Of a stretch of 64,000 nt of DNA, positions 1-10,403 are shown in pieces; positions within the stretch are counted from its first letter, which is position 1, and each line of letters begins with the position of its first letter. The position numbers and the translations under genes are program-made. Origin of the DNA: Acidimicrobiia bacterium. GTDB taxonomy: Bacteria; Actinomycetota; Acidimicrobiia; Acidimicrobiales; Bin134. Below the pieces are notes generated by a model that was given only the letters and a program-made list of their open reading frames with translations, had not been told where the DNA came from and did no database searches. The stretch spans positions 62,001 through 126,000 of the forward strand of contig JAJEGM010000021.1 in assembly GCA_022819825.1 (NCBI GenBank), written 5' to 3'.

Positions 1-276
1 CAACAGCAGCCGGTCGGCGGCCCCGTCAGCCAAATCCACCGCGAACGACCGGCCGATGGCCAGCAGCGCGGCCAACAGCACCGTCACCCAGAACAGCCCC
101 GGCGCATAGGTGCGCAGGGCCTCCTGGTCGGTGTCCAGCGCGAAGGCGAACAGCACCAGCACCGTGACCGCGAACGGCACAATCTGGTTGAGCCCCACCC
201 TAGAGCGCATCTCGATCCGCAAGTCTTTGCCCACGATCAACCATGCATCACGAAACACGGCGGTCGTCCTCTGCAT
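1..276 (-). CDS. ccmB: Heme exporter protein CcmB (partial, runs off the left edge)
   Basis: Reverse frame reads MQRTTAVFRDAWLIVGKDLRIEMRSRVGLNQIVPFAVTVLVLFAFALD..., typical CcmB N-terminus; overlaps the end of a CcmA-type ATPase. Confidence 0.75.
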   Translation of the reverse strand, partial: MQRTTAVFRDAWLIVGKDLRIEMRSRVGLNQIVPFAVTVLVLFAFALDTDQEALRTYAPGLFWVTVLLAALLAIGRSFAVDLADGAADRLLL

Positions 277-952
277 CAGACGAGGCGTCCGGGCCTTGCG
301 AATCGGTCGGATCATCAGCGCGCACCACGCCCCCGACCACACTCACCACCCGGGGCTCCAGCACCGCGATGCGCTCTAACTCGTGAGTGGCCAACACCAC
401 CGTGGCCCCGGCCGTTGCCGCACCGCGCACCAGCGTGTCGACGGTGTCACGCGACTGCTGATCCAAGCCGGCATGGGGCTCGTCCAACAGCCACAGCTCG
501 GGCCGGCGCACTACCAGAGAGGCGATGGATGCCCGTCGGCGCTGCCCGGCCGAAAGCCGGCCCACACGGGTGTCAGCCAGCCGCCCGGTAAGTGAAAGCC
601 GCTCCAACGCCTCATAGACATCAGTGGAGTCGGCACCCGCCGCTCGAGCCCAAAAGGCCACGTTCTCGGTCACCGTGAGGTCGTCATACAGCCCGGTGCG
701 ATGGCCCAATAGCGCCACTCGGCGGCGGACCATTCGCCGCTCGGAGTTCAGATCGTGGCCCAGCACCCAACCCTGCCCGGTAGACAGCGAGCACAACCCG
801 GCGCACAGGCGCAGAAGGGTGGTCTTTCCCGCCCCGTTCGGTCCCTTGAGCAGGACGATCTCCCCCGGCGTGATGTCAAGATCAACTCCGGCCAAGGCGG
901 GAAACCGCCCCAACAACGTCACAGCGGCCCGGAGCCGGACAGCAGATTCCAC
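248..952 (-). CDS. ccmA: Heme ABC exporter ATP-binding protein CcmA
   Basis: Walker A GPNGAGKTTLLR, signature LSAGQRRR, Walker B LWLLDEP; short ABC ATPase next to ccmB. Confidence 0.8.
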   Translation of the reverse strand: MESAVRLRAAVTLLGRFPALAGVDLDITPGEIVLLKGPNGAGKTTLLRLCAGLCSLSTGQGWVLGHDLNSERRMVRRRVALLGHRTGLYDDLTVTENVAFWARAAGADSTDVYEALERLSLTGRLADTRVGRLSAGQRRRASIASLVVRRPELWLLDEPHAGLDQQSRDTVDTLVRGAATAGATVVLATHELERIAVLEPRVVSVVGGVVRADDPTDSQGPDASSDAEDDRRVS

Positions 953-1095
953 AACTCCATTCAGGCTACAGGGGCGCTCTCACAACGCAGAAACCAAGCA
1001 AACCGCAGCATCTGCTTCCCCAGCTAGCCAAAATCCCATCAAAGATCGAAGAAGCCTGAAAGATCAGATAATTCGCTTGCTCACCCCAAGGTGTC

Positions 1096-1207
1096 GGGCT
1101 AGGTTTCGGAGCTAGCCCTAACGGGCGGGGAGGGTGGATCTCCCCGCCCTAAGGCTTGCCCTAGCCAGGGGCAAGCCCTGCTTGGAGTATTCCAGTGGGG
1201 CTTGCCC
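1096..1207. repeat. Intergenic cluster of inverted repeats (three consecutive hairpin-forming segments)
   Basis: GGGCTAG(1096-1102)/CTAGCCC(1112-1118); GGGCGGGGA(1123-1131)/TCCCCGCCC(1141-1149); GGCTTGCCC(1153-1161)/GGGCAAGCC(1169-1177), with a further GGCTTGCCC at 1199-1207. Confidence 0.7.
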
Positions 1208-1296
1208 GTGTCAACAGTGAATGAAATATACTGAAATGGGCTTAGTTCTCTTCCACTACCCTCCCGCCCGAACAGCAATGCCCTAGCATCAACGAC

Positions 1297-2304
1297 GTGT
1301 TCGCGCTGGTGACCGAGAAAGCCTATGGGCAGCACCGGTCCTACTTCGACACCCTCGACAACGAAGGCCACGGCCTCCAGTGGTTGCGTCTGGCCGACGA
1401 CGGCGAGCTCCACGGATCCTCCGATGCCCACCCTGAGGTGGGGTGGCTGTCGAGCGACGTGTTCTTCGGCGGGCTAATCGAACGGTTCTTCGAGATCGTG
1501 GAAGCCGCGCCCGATTTCCGCTGGCTCCAGTCGGCTGCCGCCGGGGTGGACCTCGAGGAGTACCAACGGCTGATGAGCCGAGGGGCCCGAATGTGCAATG
1601 CCCACCTCACCGCCATCCCCATCGCCGAATTCGTGCTACGGGCCGTGCTCGATGTGTTCCAAGACGCCGGGCGCTGGCGAGCCGCCCAGGCCGATGGCCG
1701 CTGGCAGCACCACAATTTCCGGGAGGTATGGCGATCCCACTGGCTGATCATCGGTTTGGGGGCCATCGGCGCCGAGACCGCCCGCCGAGCCCGAGCGTTC
1801 GAGGCCCACGTGACCGGAGTGCGCCGCCACCCAACTGGCGACGAGCCGGTGGACGCCATGATCTCGCCAGCCGAGATACCCCCTGCCCTGCCCGAGGCCG
1901 ACGTGGTGGTGCTGGCCGCCCCCGCCACTCCTGAAACCGAGAACCTGGTGGACGACGAATTCTTGTCGGCTCTGAAACCGGGATCGGTGCTGGTGAACAT
2001 CGCCCGAGGCAAGCTGGTGGACGACGAAGCCCTGCTGCGGGCCTTGGACGGAGACCGTTTGGCCGCCGCCGTCCTCGATGTGTTCAACACCGAGCCTCTT
2101 GAACCCGACCACCCCTACTGGACCCACCCCAAGGTGGTGCTCACTCCTCACTCCTCCGGCGGGGGCATCGGGAGGTGGGATCGGGGCGCGGAGTTGTTCT
2201 GCGACAACCTCCGCCGCCTGCTGGCCGACGAGCCGCTGGTCAACGAGGTGACGTCTATGCAATTGCTAACCACCGACCTCCCCTTCGCCTTGGGCAGCCA
2301 ATGA
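1297..2304 (+). CDS. D-2-hydroxyacid dehydrogenase family protein
   Basis: NAD-binding GLGAIGAETARRARAF; LVNIARGKLVDDEALLRAL; AAVLDVFNTEPLEPDHPYW. Confidence 0.85.
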   Translation: MFALVTEKAYGQHRSYFDTLDNEGHGLQWLRLADDGELHGSSDAHPEVGWLSSDVFFGGLIERFFEIVEAAPDFRWLQSAAAGVDLEEYQRLMSRGARMCNAHLTAIPIAEFVLRAVLDVFQDAGRWRAAQADGRWQHHNFREVWRSHWLIIGLGAIGAETARRARAFEAHVTGVRRHPTGDEPVDAMISPAEIPPALPEADVVVLAAPATPETENLVDDEFLSALKPGSVLVNIARGKLVDDEALLRALDGDRLAAAVLDVFNTEPLEPDHPYWTHPKVVLTPHSSGGGIGRWDRGAELFCDNLRRLLADEPLVNEVTSMQLLTTDLPFALGSQ

Positions 2305-3506
2305 CCCAGTCCGCAGGAGCGCTAGCCGGCCTTCGGGTGCTGGACATCTCGTCGTTTCTGGCCGCGCCCCAAGTAGCCACCTTCCTCGGCGACTTCGGCG
2401 CCGACGTCATCAAGATCGAGCCGCCGTCCGGCGAGGCCTTGCGACGCATCGGGGCCAGCCGCAGCGGTGAGTCGCTGGTGTGGGCCATGGTGTCGCGCAA
2501 CAAGCGGGTCATCACCTGCGATCTAAACCAACCCGAGGGCCGCGACATCCTCCGCCAATTGGTGGCCGAGGTCAACGTTCTGGTCCACAACTACTCCCCC
2601 GCCATGCTCGAGCGATGGGACTGCATGTGGGAGCAGCTGCGGGCCATCAACCCAGGCCTGGTGATGGTGTCGGTCAGCCCATACGGACACACCGGCCCGC
2701 TGGCCGACCGCCCCGGTGCAGGCACCATGGCCGAGGCCTTCGCCGGGCTCACCCACATGACCGGCGAAGCCGACGGACCGCCCATGCTCACCTCTATCCC
2801 GCTGGGCGACACCCTCACCGGGATCTTCGGCCTCATCGGCGCGCTGGTGGCCTGCTACGGCCGGGATGTTAACGACCTCGGCGGACAGCATGTGGACGTG
2901 TCGATGTACGAGCCCATCTTGACGCTGATGGGCAGCACCCTGGCCGCCTGGGACCCCGACGGCGACGACCCTCCCCCGGCACGATTCGGCTCCCGCTTGG
3001 AAACCGGGGTCCCCCGCAACATCTACCGCACCGCCGATGATCGCTACCTGTGCCTGTCGGGCACCACCGACCGCCAAGTGGAACGCATCCTCACTCTGAC
3101 CGGGCGTGACGGTCCCGAAGACCATGCCAAGTTCGCCCGCATGGCCGACCGGCTGGCCCACAACGACGAGCTCGACGCCCTGGTGGCCGACTGGATCGCC
3201 CAGCACCCGCTGGAAGAAGCCCTCGCCGTGTTCGTCGAAGCCCGTATCCCAGTGGCCCCCGTCCACGATCTGCCCGGCCTGCTGGCCGACGCCCAAGTGC
3301 AGGCCCGAAACAGCGTCACCCTGGTACCCCACGAAGTGCTGGGATCGGTACCCATGACCACCCCCGCCCCCATCCTCAGCGAGACCCCTGGCACCATCAA
3401 CCACCCCGGCCCCCCGATAGGCGCCCACAACGCCGAGGTCTACGCCGAACTGCTCGGTTGGGACGCCAACCGCCTCGCCCAAGCCAAATCCGACGGCCTG
3501 GTCTGA
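2301..3506 (+). CDS. CaiB/BaiF (family III) CoA-transferase
   Basis: LRVLDISSFLAAPQVATFLGDFGADVIKIEPPSGE; ATGA overlap with the upstream gene supports a start at 2301 rather than 2175. Confidence 0.85.
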   Translation: MTQSAGALAGLRVLDISSFLAAPQVATFLGDFGADVIKIEPPSGEALRRIGASRSGESLVWAMVSRNKRVITCDLNQPEGRDILRQLVAEVNVLVHNYSPAMLERWDCMWEQLRAINPGLVMVSVSPYGHTGPLADRPGAGTMAEAFAGLTHMTGEADGPPMLTSIPLGDTLTGIFGLIGALVACYGRDVNDLGGQHVDVSMYEPILTLMGSTLAAWDPDGDDPPPARFGSRLETGVPRNIYRTADDRYLCLSGTTDRQVERILTLTGRDGPEDHAKFARMADRLAHNDELDALVADWIAQHPLEEALAVFVEARIPVAPVHDLPGLLADAQVQARNSVTLVPHEVLGSVPMTTPAPILSETPGTINHPGPPIGAHNAEVYAELLGWDANRLAQAKSDGLV

Positions 3507-3565
3507 CTATTCTTCATCCACTTCGTCAGGCGCTTGCCGCGCCGGTTCCAAGAAAGGCCCAAGCA

Positions 3566-4297
3566 ATGACACCAGAGGAAGTGGCGGCTGCCACTGCGCT
3601 CCCTATCGCCATGCTCGGTAGCAAGTACTACTTCAGCGAGACCACAAACACGGCTCTGGCGGAAGCCGGCTTTTCCGGGTTGTCCGGCTATGTGGGTGGC
3701 CGAGGCGGGGTCTTGGGTGATGTAGCTGTCGACGTGGCGGTGTCGGCGTTCGCCCTGTTCAGCCCGTCCTTTATCGAGATGGGATGGAGCCAGACCAAAG
3801 AGCAGGGGACGCCTGCGGCTGCGGCGGCGGCCTTTGCCGAGGGCTTGGGCCGGTGGTCCGCTGAGACGTTCGGCCATTTCGACGGATTGGCCGACTTCGC
3901 CGCCGCGGCCCGCGCGGTGTTCGATGCCGCCAATCCGATGAGCCAGCCGCTGTATGCCGGCTGGCGGGCCATGCCCGTGCCCGATGATCCAGCCGCGGCT
4001 ACCGGCCTCGCACTGAAGATTTTGCGCGAGCTGCGATTCGGATTCCACGTGCATGGGCTGAGCGCGGTGGGCATGACCCCGGTCGAGGCCGTGGTCACCC
4101 AGCTCGGACCCGAGCAGGCCCAGATGTTCGGCTGGGCCGGGCCGTTCCCCGACCCCGAGCCTCTCAAGCCAGTACACCAGCAGGCTGAGGAGATCACCAC
4201 AGCCCGGATGAACGAGGTCTACGAGGCCATCGACGCCGACCAGCGGGCCCACATGGCGGCCACTGTGAAAGCCATCGCCGCAGTCGCTCTGGGCTAG
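3566..4297 (+). CDS. SCO6745-like family protein
   Basis: Internal ATG (MTPEEVAAATALPIAMLGSKYYFSE) preferred over the ORF start; Ala-rich helical protein resembling actinobacterial SCO6745-type proteins. Confidence 0.55.
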   Translation: MTPEEVAAATALPIAMLGSKYYFSETTNTALAEAGFSGLSGYVGGRGGVLGDVAVDVAVSAFALFSPSFIEMGWSQTKEQGTPAAAAAAFAEGLGRWSAETFGHFDGLADFAAAARAVFDAANPMSQPLYAGWRAMPVPDDPAAATGLALKILRELRFGFHVHGLSAVGMTPVEAVVTQLGPEQAQMFGWAGPFPDPEPLKPVHQQAEEITTARMNEVYEAIDADQRAHMAATVKAIAAVALG

Positions 4298-4326
4298 GCG
4301 CCCTCGGCTAGCGAGGCCGCCCAGGC

Positions 4327-5988
4327 TTAGACGTCCAGCACTGACAGTCGGCCCCGGGCTTCGAACTCGGCCCTGATGGCCTCAGCATCATCTGCCGCCA
4401 GCTGGCGGTAGCCCTCGCCGTCCAGCACCCAGGTCTCGTCGTCCGACTCCCAGCGCTCCCGGCGCAGGGTGCGCTTGAGGATCTTGTTGGTCTCGGTCTG
4501 GGGCAGCGTGTCGGCCCAGCGCACATAGCGAGGGGTCCATTTGGTGCCCAGATCGTCTTGACCGGCCAGGAACCCCGCAAACCCGTCAGGATCGAAGCCT
4601 GCTCCCGGCCGGCGCACCACCGCGGCCATGACGTCGTCGCCCACCGACGGACTGGGCACGGCAAACACCGCGGCCAAATCGATGTCGGGGTGGCGCACCA
4701 GGATTCGCTCCACCGGGGCGGCGGCGAAGTTCTCCCCGTCCACCCGCAGCCAGTCGAAGTTCCGCCCCGCGAAGTACACGAACCCCTCGGCGTCGCGGTA
4801 AGCCAGATCGCCCGACCAGTAGATGCCGCCGTGGGTGCGCTCGTCGTCGGCTTCGGGGTTGTTCCAGTAACCCTCGAAGGTGGGTGCCGACGCCATTGAC
4901 ACCAGCTCGCCGATGGCCTCGTCGGGATTGAGCAGCTTGCCGGTCTCGTCGAACACGGCCAGTGGCGCCTCTTCCCCGGTGTCGGGATCGAGGATCTTCA
5001 CATTCTCATCGGCCCGCCCCAGGGCATTGGACGGCGTGTCCGGCGTTCGGCTCACCGACACGCCCCCCTCGGTTGAACCGTAGGAGTCCTCCACCGGCAC
5101 TCCGAAGCGGCGGGAGAACCGCTCCAAGTCGTGGACCGCGCCCTCGTTGCCGAACACGATCCGCAGGGTGTTGTCGGCGTCGTCGGGCTGCTCGGGGGTG
5201 GCCAAAATGTAGGTGAGGGGCTTGCCCACGTAGTTGAAGTAGGTGACGCCGAAACGGCGCACATCAAGCAGGAAACCCGAGGCCGAGAACCGGCGCCGGA
5301 ACGCGGCAACGCCGCCCGCAGTCAGACACGGCACCCAGCCGGCCATCAGCGCATTGGAGTGGAACATAGGCATGGCCTGGTAGAACACGTCGTCGGGCGT
5401 CAGCTTGCGCATCTCGGTGATGACCTCGCCGATCCGGGCCAACCGGACTTGCGAGCAGATGGCCGCCTTGGGGTCGCCGGTGGTGCCCGAAGTGAACAGC
5501 AGAAGGTAGGGGGCCAGCGGGTCGATATCGGCATCCGGCGGCTCGGCACCGGCATAGGGGGCCAAGGCGGCAGCCCAATCCGGCGAGTCCACGTCCAGCA
5601 CCCGGCCGTTGGCGGCACCGAGATCCAACCCGTCCAGCAGCCCGCGGTGTCGGCTCTCGGTAATGATCATTCCGCAGTCGGCATGGGTGATGTCGCGGGC
5701 CAACTCCGCACCCTGCCGGGTGGGGTTGATGCCCACCACCGCTGCTCCGGCCACCGCTGCCCCGCCCAGCAACATGGAATACTCCGGCCCGTTGTCCAGC
5801 AGCGCACCCACATGGAACGGCCCCGCTCCCCGACGGTCCAAAAGCAAGTGGGCTCGGGCCACACACCCGGCGGTGAACTCCCGGTAAGTGTGCTGCTCGT
5901 CCTCAAACAGCATGGCCAGGCTGTCGTTATCGGCCCGGCTCAGCACCGAGTCTCGAATGGTGGGGAGGGCTTCGGCAGAGGTGTCCAC
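4327..5988 (-). CDS. AMP-dependent acyl-CoA synthetase/ligase
   Basis: LLFTSGTTGDPKA, YGSTEGG, YWSGDLAYRD, RNFDWLRVDGENFAAAPVE motifs of the ANL superfamily. Confidence 0.85.
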   Translation of the reverse strand: MDTSAEALPTIRDSVLSRADNDSLAMLFEDEQHTYREFTAGCVARAHLLLDRRGAGPFHVGALLDNGPEYSMLLGGAAVAGAAVVGINPTRQGAELARDITHADCGMIITESRHRGLLDGLDLGAANGRVLDVDSPDWAAALAPYAGAEPPDADIDPLAPYLLLFTSGTTGDPKAAICSQVRLARIGEVITEMRKLTPDDVFYQAMPMFHSNALMAGWVPCLTAGGVAAFRRRFSASGFLLDVRRFGVTYFNYVGKPLTYILATPEQPDDADNTLRIVFGNEGAVHDLERFSRRFGVPVEDSYGSTEGGVSVSRTPDTPSNALGRADENVKILDPDTGEEAPLAVFDETGKLLNPDEAIGELVSMASAPTFEGYWNNPEADDERTHGGIYWSGDLAYRDAEGFVYFAGRNFDWLRVDGENFAAAPVERILVRHPDIDLAAVFAVPSPSVGDDVMAAVVRRPGAGFDPDGFAGFLAGQDDLGTKWTPRYVRWADTLPQTETNKILKRTLRRERWESDDETWVLDGEGYRQLAADDAEAIRAEFEARGRLSVLDV

Positions 5989-6021
5989 AGATGGGGATCG
6001 TAGACAGGCAGACGGAGGCTG

Positions 6022-7551
6022 CTAAAACGCAGAAGGATCGAGTGGCAGGGAATCGAAGGGGATCGAGAGCCCGGAGGTCAACCCGGTCCCGCCCTGGGCT
6101 GCCAGCGTTCGGGACACAACCACCGGCTGGCTGGCCTCAACCAACAAGGCGTAGCTGTCGCCTTCGACCAATCGGTCTACAGGCACCACCAATCGGCTGT
6201 GCGGCGCCACCTCCCGGGGATTGAGCTGGGCAATCGGAGCAATTCGGCCGTCGGCGATCTTGGACACGGTGACTTGGGCGATGGAGTCGGGCGAGGGGTT
6301 CACCACCACCAGCGCAACCTCCGAGCCCTCGGCCCGGTTCCCCGCTACCAGATATCGCAACGCGGCTGCCGACGATCCGGCGGTCGATGCCACTCCCGCC
6401 GGAGGCGATGCCGCTGGGGCAGCGGCTACCCGCTCAACCACGATGGGAACCCCGTTGTACACCTGCACGGCAACCCAGAACCCGGCCCCCTCCACCGGCA
6501 AGCCTGCGGCGCCGTAGGCGAACGAGACGGGGGGAAGCGGGTACGTTCCGACATCCCCGAATACCAATGCCACTTGCTGCTGGGGAGGCACCGACACATC
6601 GAACGGCGCCAGCAGCTCACTGGGGTCGGAGGCGTCCGACCGAATGCTGATGTCGGCCGCCGCCACCTGGTCAGTTGGGTTGTACAACACGATGTGCTCG
6701 ACCACGCCCGGATCGCCTGGGCCGGTGGGGAACACCCATTGGGGCCGGGCCTCCGGGACCCCTGGGCCTGCGGTCAAACCCTCCAGGCCCTCGGTGCCGT
6801 CGAAGAGTTGAAGCCTTCCGGCCACCACCCTTCCGGCCAGGGTCTCGACCGTGGTGGAAACCGATGAGAACCGAGGCACCAGATCGGTGGCGTTCACCAC
6901 CACCAGCGACTGAGCCGGAACCAAGACCCCTCGCAGCGCCTGGGGCTCGCGGATTCCCTCCTCGGTGAAGAAGGAGAATTTCACCACCGCCCGGTCGGGG
7001 AACGGGTTGAACAGGGTGAAGATCAGCCGAGCGTCTCGCCGAGTCGAACCGGCGGCAAAATGCCAGACCGACGATGATCGGGTGGCGCAGGGAACAACGT
7101 CGAAGCCCGTGGGGCCCTGCACCCGCTGCTCAACCACTGCCAAACCAGAATCAATCTCCACCAGCGCCGCGGTGTACTGCGACTCCACTACCTCAGCCAG
7201 CCGCAGGGAGGCCTGTGACCTCGCGGGAACGTTCAGGAGCACCTCTTCGGGAAGCGCCGACGGCGACACCCTTCCAACCGGCGTCACCGGAAACACCAAG
7301 ACCGAAGCCGCCACCGCCGTGCCGGTGGGGTTGGCGACGATCACCGAGTGATCGGCGAATTCGCCGGGACGAGAGGTTCCCTCCGCGCAGTACCAGACAC
7401 CCCCCTCCGCATCCTGACCCGGGGCCTCGCTGGTGGTCACCGGGGGCGCTGAAGCCGATTCGCGCTCGTCACCCCCGTCGGCAACAGCCAGCCCGATCAC
7501 CGTCGCCAGGGCCACAAACACCAGTGGCCAACGCGTGACGCGGCCGCTCAT
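6022..7551 (-). CDS. Secreted/membrane-anchored DUF5719-like protein
   Basis: N-terminal TM, WYCAEGTSRPGEFADHSVIVANPTGTAVAASV-type beta repeats; ATGA-coupled to a giant GT2 gene as in many actinobacteria. Confidence 0.6.
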   Translation of the reverse strand: MSGRVTRWPLVFVALATVIGLAVADGGDERESASAPPVTTSEAPGQDAEGGVWYCAEGTSRPGEFADHSVIVANPTGTAVAASVLVFPVTPVGRVSPSALPEEVLLNVPARSQASLRLAEVVESQYTAALVEIDSGLAVVEQRVQGPTGFDVVPCATRSSSVWHFAAGSTRRDARLIFTLFNPFPDRAVVKFSFFTEEGIREPQALRGVLVPAQSLVVVNATDLVPRFSSVSTTVETLAGRVVAGRLQLFDGTEGLEGLTAGPGVPEARPQWVFPTGPGDPGVVEHIVLYNPTDQVAAADISIRSDASDPSELLAPFDVSVPPQQQVALVFGDVGTYPLPPVSFAYGAAGLPVEGAGFWVAVQVYNGVPIVVERVAAAPAASPPAGVASTAGSSAAALRYLVAGNRAEGSEVALVVVNPSPDSIAQVTVSKIADGRIAPIAQLNPREVAPHSRLVVPVDRLVEGDSYALLVEASQPVVVSRTLAAQGGTGLTSGLSIPFDSLPLDPSAF

Positions 7552-10403
7552 CGGGCATCCTTCTGCCGACGACGCCCTTCACCGATGCTGAGGCGCGCAA
7601 TCCCCACCAAACCGACCACCCACAACACGATCTGCACCGCCAGAAGCAGCCGGGTCACCGCCGAGGTTCCGTCGTCGGAGGGCAATGCGGGGCCGGCCCC
7701 AGCCGCATTCAGATCCAATGCCGTGTTGTGGTAGGTGGCGATACCCGCGGTCAGCCCGCCGGGCACCAAGTCGAGTTGACCAGAGAGCATTTCAAACAGC
7801 CACTCGGGGGCAGGCTGCGACAGTTCGCCGTAGGGAGCGGGTGCCAAGCGCTCTGCCACCAGAATCGTGCCGACACCCCATTGGGACAGCTCTGCCCCCA
7901 ATCTGCTGGTGCCCGTCTCCGACGCTCCCAGAACCGCGTTGCCTACCCGGCGGGTCTGACCGTCCACTCGGCCAACCCAACGCTGGGCCACGGTGGGAAA
8001 GGCGCGACTGTCAGAAACCGCAAACGAGAGTCGACCGTCTAGGTGCCAACTGCCCAACGGCAGCACATCGGGATGGCCGAGCCACAAGACCCGGTGGCCG
8101 GGCTCGGCCGCATCCCCATCTTCGACGCCGGCGAACGGGGCAACCTCGGTGTAGTCGTCGCGGGTCGCGTTCCAATCGCCGTCGGAGACCGTGGCCAGCA
8201 ACGGCAGCATTCCCGCCACGAGTGCAGCCACCGCGGTAAAGGGAACGATCTGCCGCCAACCGAAGCGGTGGCGGCGGACATCCACGAGGAAGGCGGCCAC
8301 ACCCATGGACACTGCGATGGACAGGCCCACGGCCCCGGGCACCTGCACCACCTCCGGTCGGGGCAGGGGCACGGGAGACCAGTCTTGCTCCGCCACCAGT
8401 GCCACCGCCGCGGTGCCCAGATAGAGCGTCCACCCCCGCACTGCCCACGCCAGCCGGGAGTCTTGGGCCAGGGCCAGGGGGAGTACGGCAGCCACCGGGA
8501 GGGCCCAACCGAGCCGGCTGTCGCCGAATGGTCCGGTGTCGAATCGCAGTATCTCTGCCCAAGAGTTTCCGCTGCTGCCCCCCGGCCGATCCCCGAGCAG
8601 CGACGGCAGGCTGTCGGCCAGCCACGGAAGGTTCAGCACCGCGGCCACCGCGGCACCGGCCACCACCACCAGCACCATGCGGCCCACGCCTTCTGCGGTT
8701 CCGGCGATGATCGACCCCAGAACCAGTCCGGCCAGAATCAGGCCCATCACAATCACTGCCCCGGGGGCCATCGCAGCGGCCAAGCCGAGGAGCAGGCCGA
8801 CGGCAAGGGCCTCCCGCAGAAACAGCGGTCGGCGCGCTCCTGGCCCGGGGCTGCCTCCCGATTCGCCGTAGGGAGCAAGACCTGACCCAGCCAAGACGGC
8901 TCGCATCAGCCAGGGCACCGCGCCGTATAGCAACAGGGCACTCCACACTCCGTTGGCCAGCGCGTTGTAGGGCACGGGGTTGGCGAGGTACACCGCCAGC
9001 GCCACCCCTTGGATCCACAGGGAATCGAAGGGGCGCATGAGCCGCCACACTCCCAGTGCCCCCAGCGGAACCATGCCAACGATCAACACAGTGCGCAGCA
9101 GATCGGTCTCCCCTAAGAACAGCCAGCTCAGCAGGGTCAGAACCCCCAGGCCGGTAGGAGCGAACCCCTCTTGCCCCAGGCCGATGGGCCGGAAATCGCT
9201 CCACCAGCCGCTCAAGAGATCTGAACTCGATCCCAATCGGGCCAGATCGCCCACCGCGGGAATGCTCCCGGCCACCAGACCACGAGTCCCGAGCAGCACC
9301 AAGATCACCGTGACGATCCCAACCACAACCGACGCCCGAGATCGACTCAACCGGGACAGCAGTGCGTTCTGCGTTGAAAGCCTGTCGCCCGCGCCGCTCC
9401 TCCAGCTCGTGAGCAGCGAGGCCAACGGGGCGAAGCCCTGAGCCTGGGCCATACGGATATGGGAGTCCCCCACCCGGCGGACACGGCTCACCGCCTTCCG
9501 CTGTTGCCGGATAGACCCCAGTCGGGCCAGGTTGTACCCCCAACTCGCCCCGATTTGGCGGGCTTGGCTCAGATGGCCGGTAACCAGCGCCACCAGCAGC
9601 TCAAGAAGCGAAAGCAGCATTGCCTGGGGAATAACCCGCACCGAGTGCCAAGCCCCGTACACGCACAGCAGGGTTCGCACCCGATGGCGCCGTATCAGCC
9701 GGCTGACCTGAGTTTGGGAAATGCGCTCAGCCAGCCGCTGACGATGGCGAACCACCGCGCTGGGCGCCACCATAACCCGCGCCCCCACGGTGCGAGCCCG
9801 CCAGCACAGGTCCACATCCTCGTAGCAGAACGTCATCTCCGGATCGAAGCCACCGACGGCCCGGAACAAGTCCCCTCGAACCAAGATGCATCCTCCGGGG
9901 ACGGCGAACATCTCCTGAACCGCGTCGTGCTGCTCCTGATCGAGTTCGCCAACCTCAACGGTGGGAATCGGAACCCCGGTCTTGTCGACCATGAGACCGA
10001 CTTGGATAAGGCGGCTGGGGTCGTCCCAGTCCACGAATTTGGGGCCGACGATCCCGGCGTTGGACCGCACCGCCTCATTGGCCAGTAGCCGCAGGGCGCT
10101 GGGGGCCAGTGCCACGTCATCATGACAGAACACGAAGAAGTCGGGGACCGGGCCCGCGTCCAGCAGCACTTGGTTCGCCGCGGGGCCGAATCCGGGGTCG
10201 TATCCCAAACAGCGGACCGAGGCCTGGGGCAAAACGCGTCGAACTCGGGCGGTGGGGTCGGCTTCGCTGCCGGTATCCACCACGGTCACTTCCACCGACC
10301 GATGGTCTTGGGCGGCAATCGACTCCAACATCTCGTCGAACCACAGGCCCGGGTCGTGGCTCACGATCACCACGTGGATCCTGAAATCGGACTTGGCCTG
10401 CAT
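7548..10403 (-). CDS. GT2 glycosyltransferase fused to a large multi-TM domain
   Basis: VVIVSHDPGLWFDEMLESIAAQDHRSVEVTVVDTGS...FVFCHDDVAL...FCYEDVDLCWRAR, followed by many hydrophobic segments. Confidence 0.8.
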   Translation of the reverse strand: MQAKSDFRIHVVIVSHDPGLWFDEMLESIAAQDHRSVEVTVVDTGSEADPTARVRRVLPQASVRCLGYDPGFGPAANQVLLDAGPVPDFFVFCHDDVALAPSALRLLANEAVRSNAGIVGPKFVDWDDPSRLIQVGLMVDKTGVPIPTVEVGELDQEQHDAVQEMFAVPGGCILVRGDLFRAVGGFDPEMTFCYEDVDLCWRARTVGARVMVAPSAVVRHRQRLAERISQTQVSRLIRRHRVRTLLCVYGAWHSVRVIPQAMLLSLLELLVALVTGHLSQARQIGASWGYNLARLGSIRQQRKAVSRVRRVGDSHIRMAQAQGFAPLASLLTSWRSGAGDRLSTQNALLSRLSRSRASVVVGIVTVILVLLGTRGLVAGSIPAVGDLARLGSSSDLLSGWWSDFRPIGLGQEGFAPTGLGVLTLLSWLFLGETDLLRTVLIVGMVPLGALGVWRLMRPFDSLWIQGVALAVYLANPVPYNALANGVWSALLLYGAVPWLMRAVLAGSGLAPYGESGGSPGPGARRPLFLREALAVGLLLGLAAAMAPGAVIVMGLILAGLVLGSIIAGTAEGVGRMVLVVVAGAAVAAVLNLPWLADSLPSLLGDRPGGSSGNSWAEILRFDTGPFGDSRLGWALPVAAVLPLALAQDSRLAWAVRGWTLYLGTAAVALVAEQDWSPVPLPRPEVVQVPGAVGLSIAVSMGVAAFLVDVRRHRFGWRQIVPFTAVAALVAGMLPLLATVSDGDWNATRDDYTEVAPFAGVEDGDAAEPGHRVLWLGHPDVLPLGSWHLDGRLSFAVSDSRAFPTVAQRWVGRVDGQTRRVGNAVLGASETGTSRLGAELSQWGVGTILVAERLAPAPYGELSQPAPEWLFEMLSGQLDLVPGGLTAGIATYHNTALDLNAAGAGPALPSDDGTSAVTRLLLAVQIVLWVVGLVGIARLSIGEGRRRQKDAR

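Noticed and set aside
2523-3482. 319-aa antisense ORF opposite the CoA-transferase, and many similar long antisense ORFs
   Set aside because: Typical spurious antisense ORFs of high-GC coding DNA; the opposite strand carries clear conserved protein motifs.
3507-3565. Looked for a mini-ORF at the CoA-transferase to SCO6745-like junction
   Set aside because: No start codon overlapping the upstream stop and no direct repeat; ordinary spacer.
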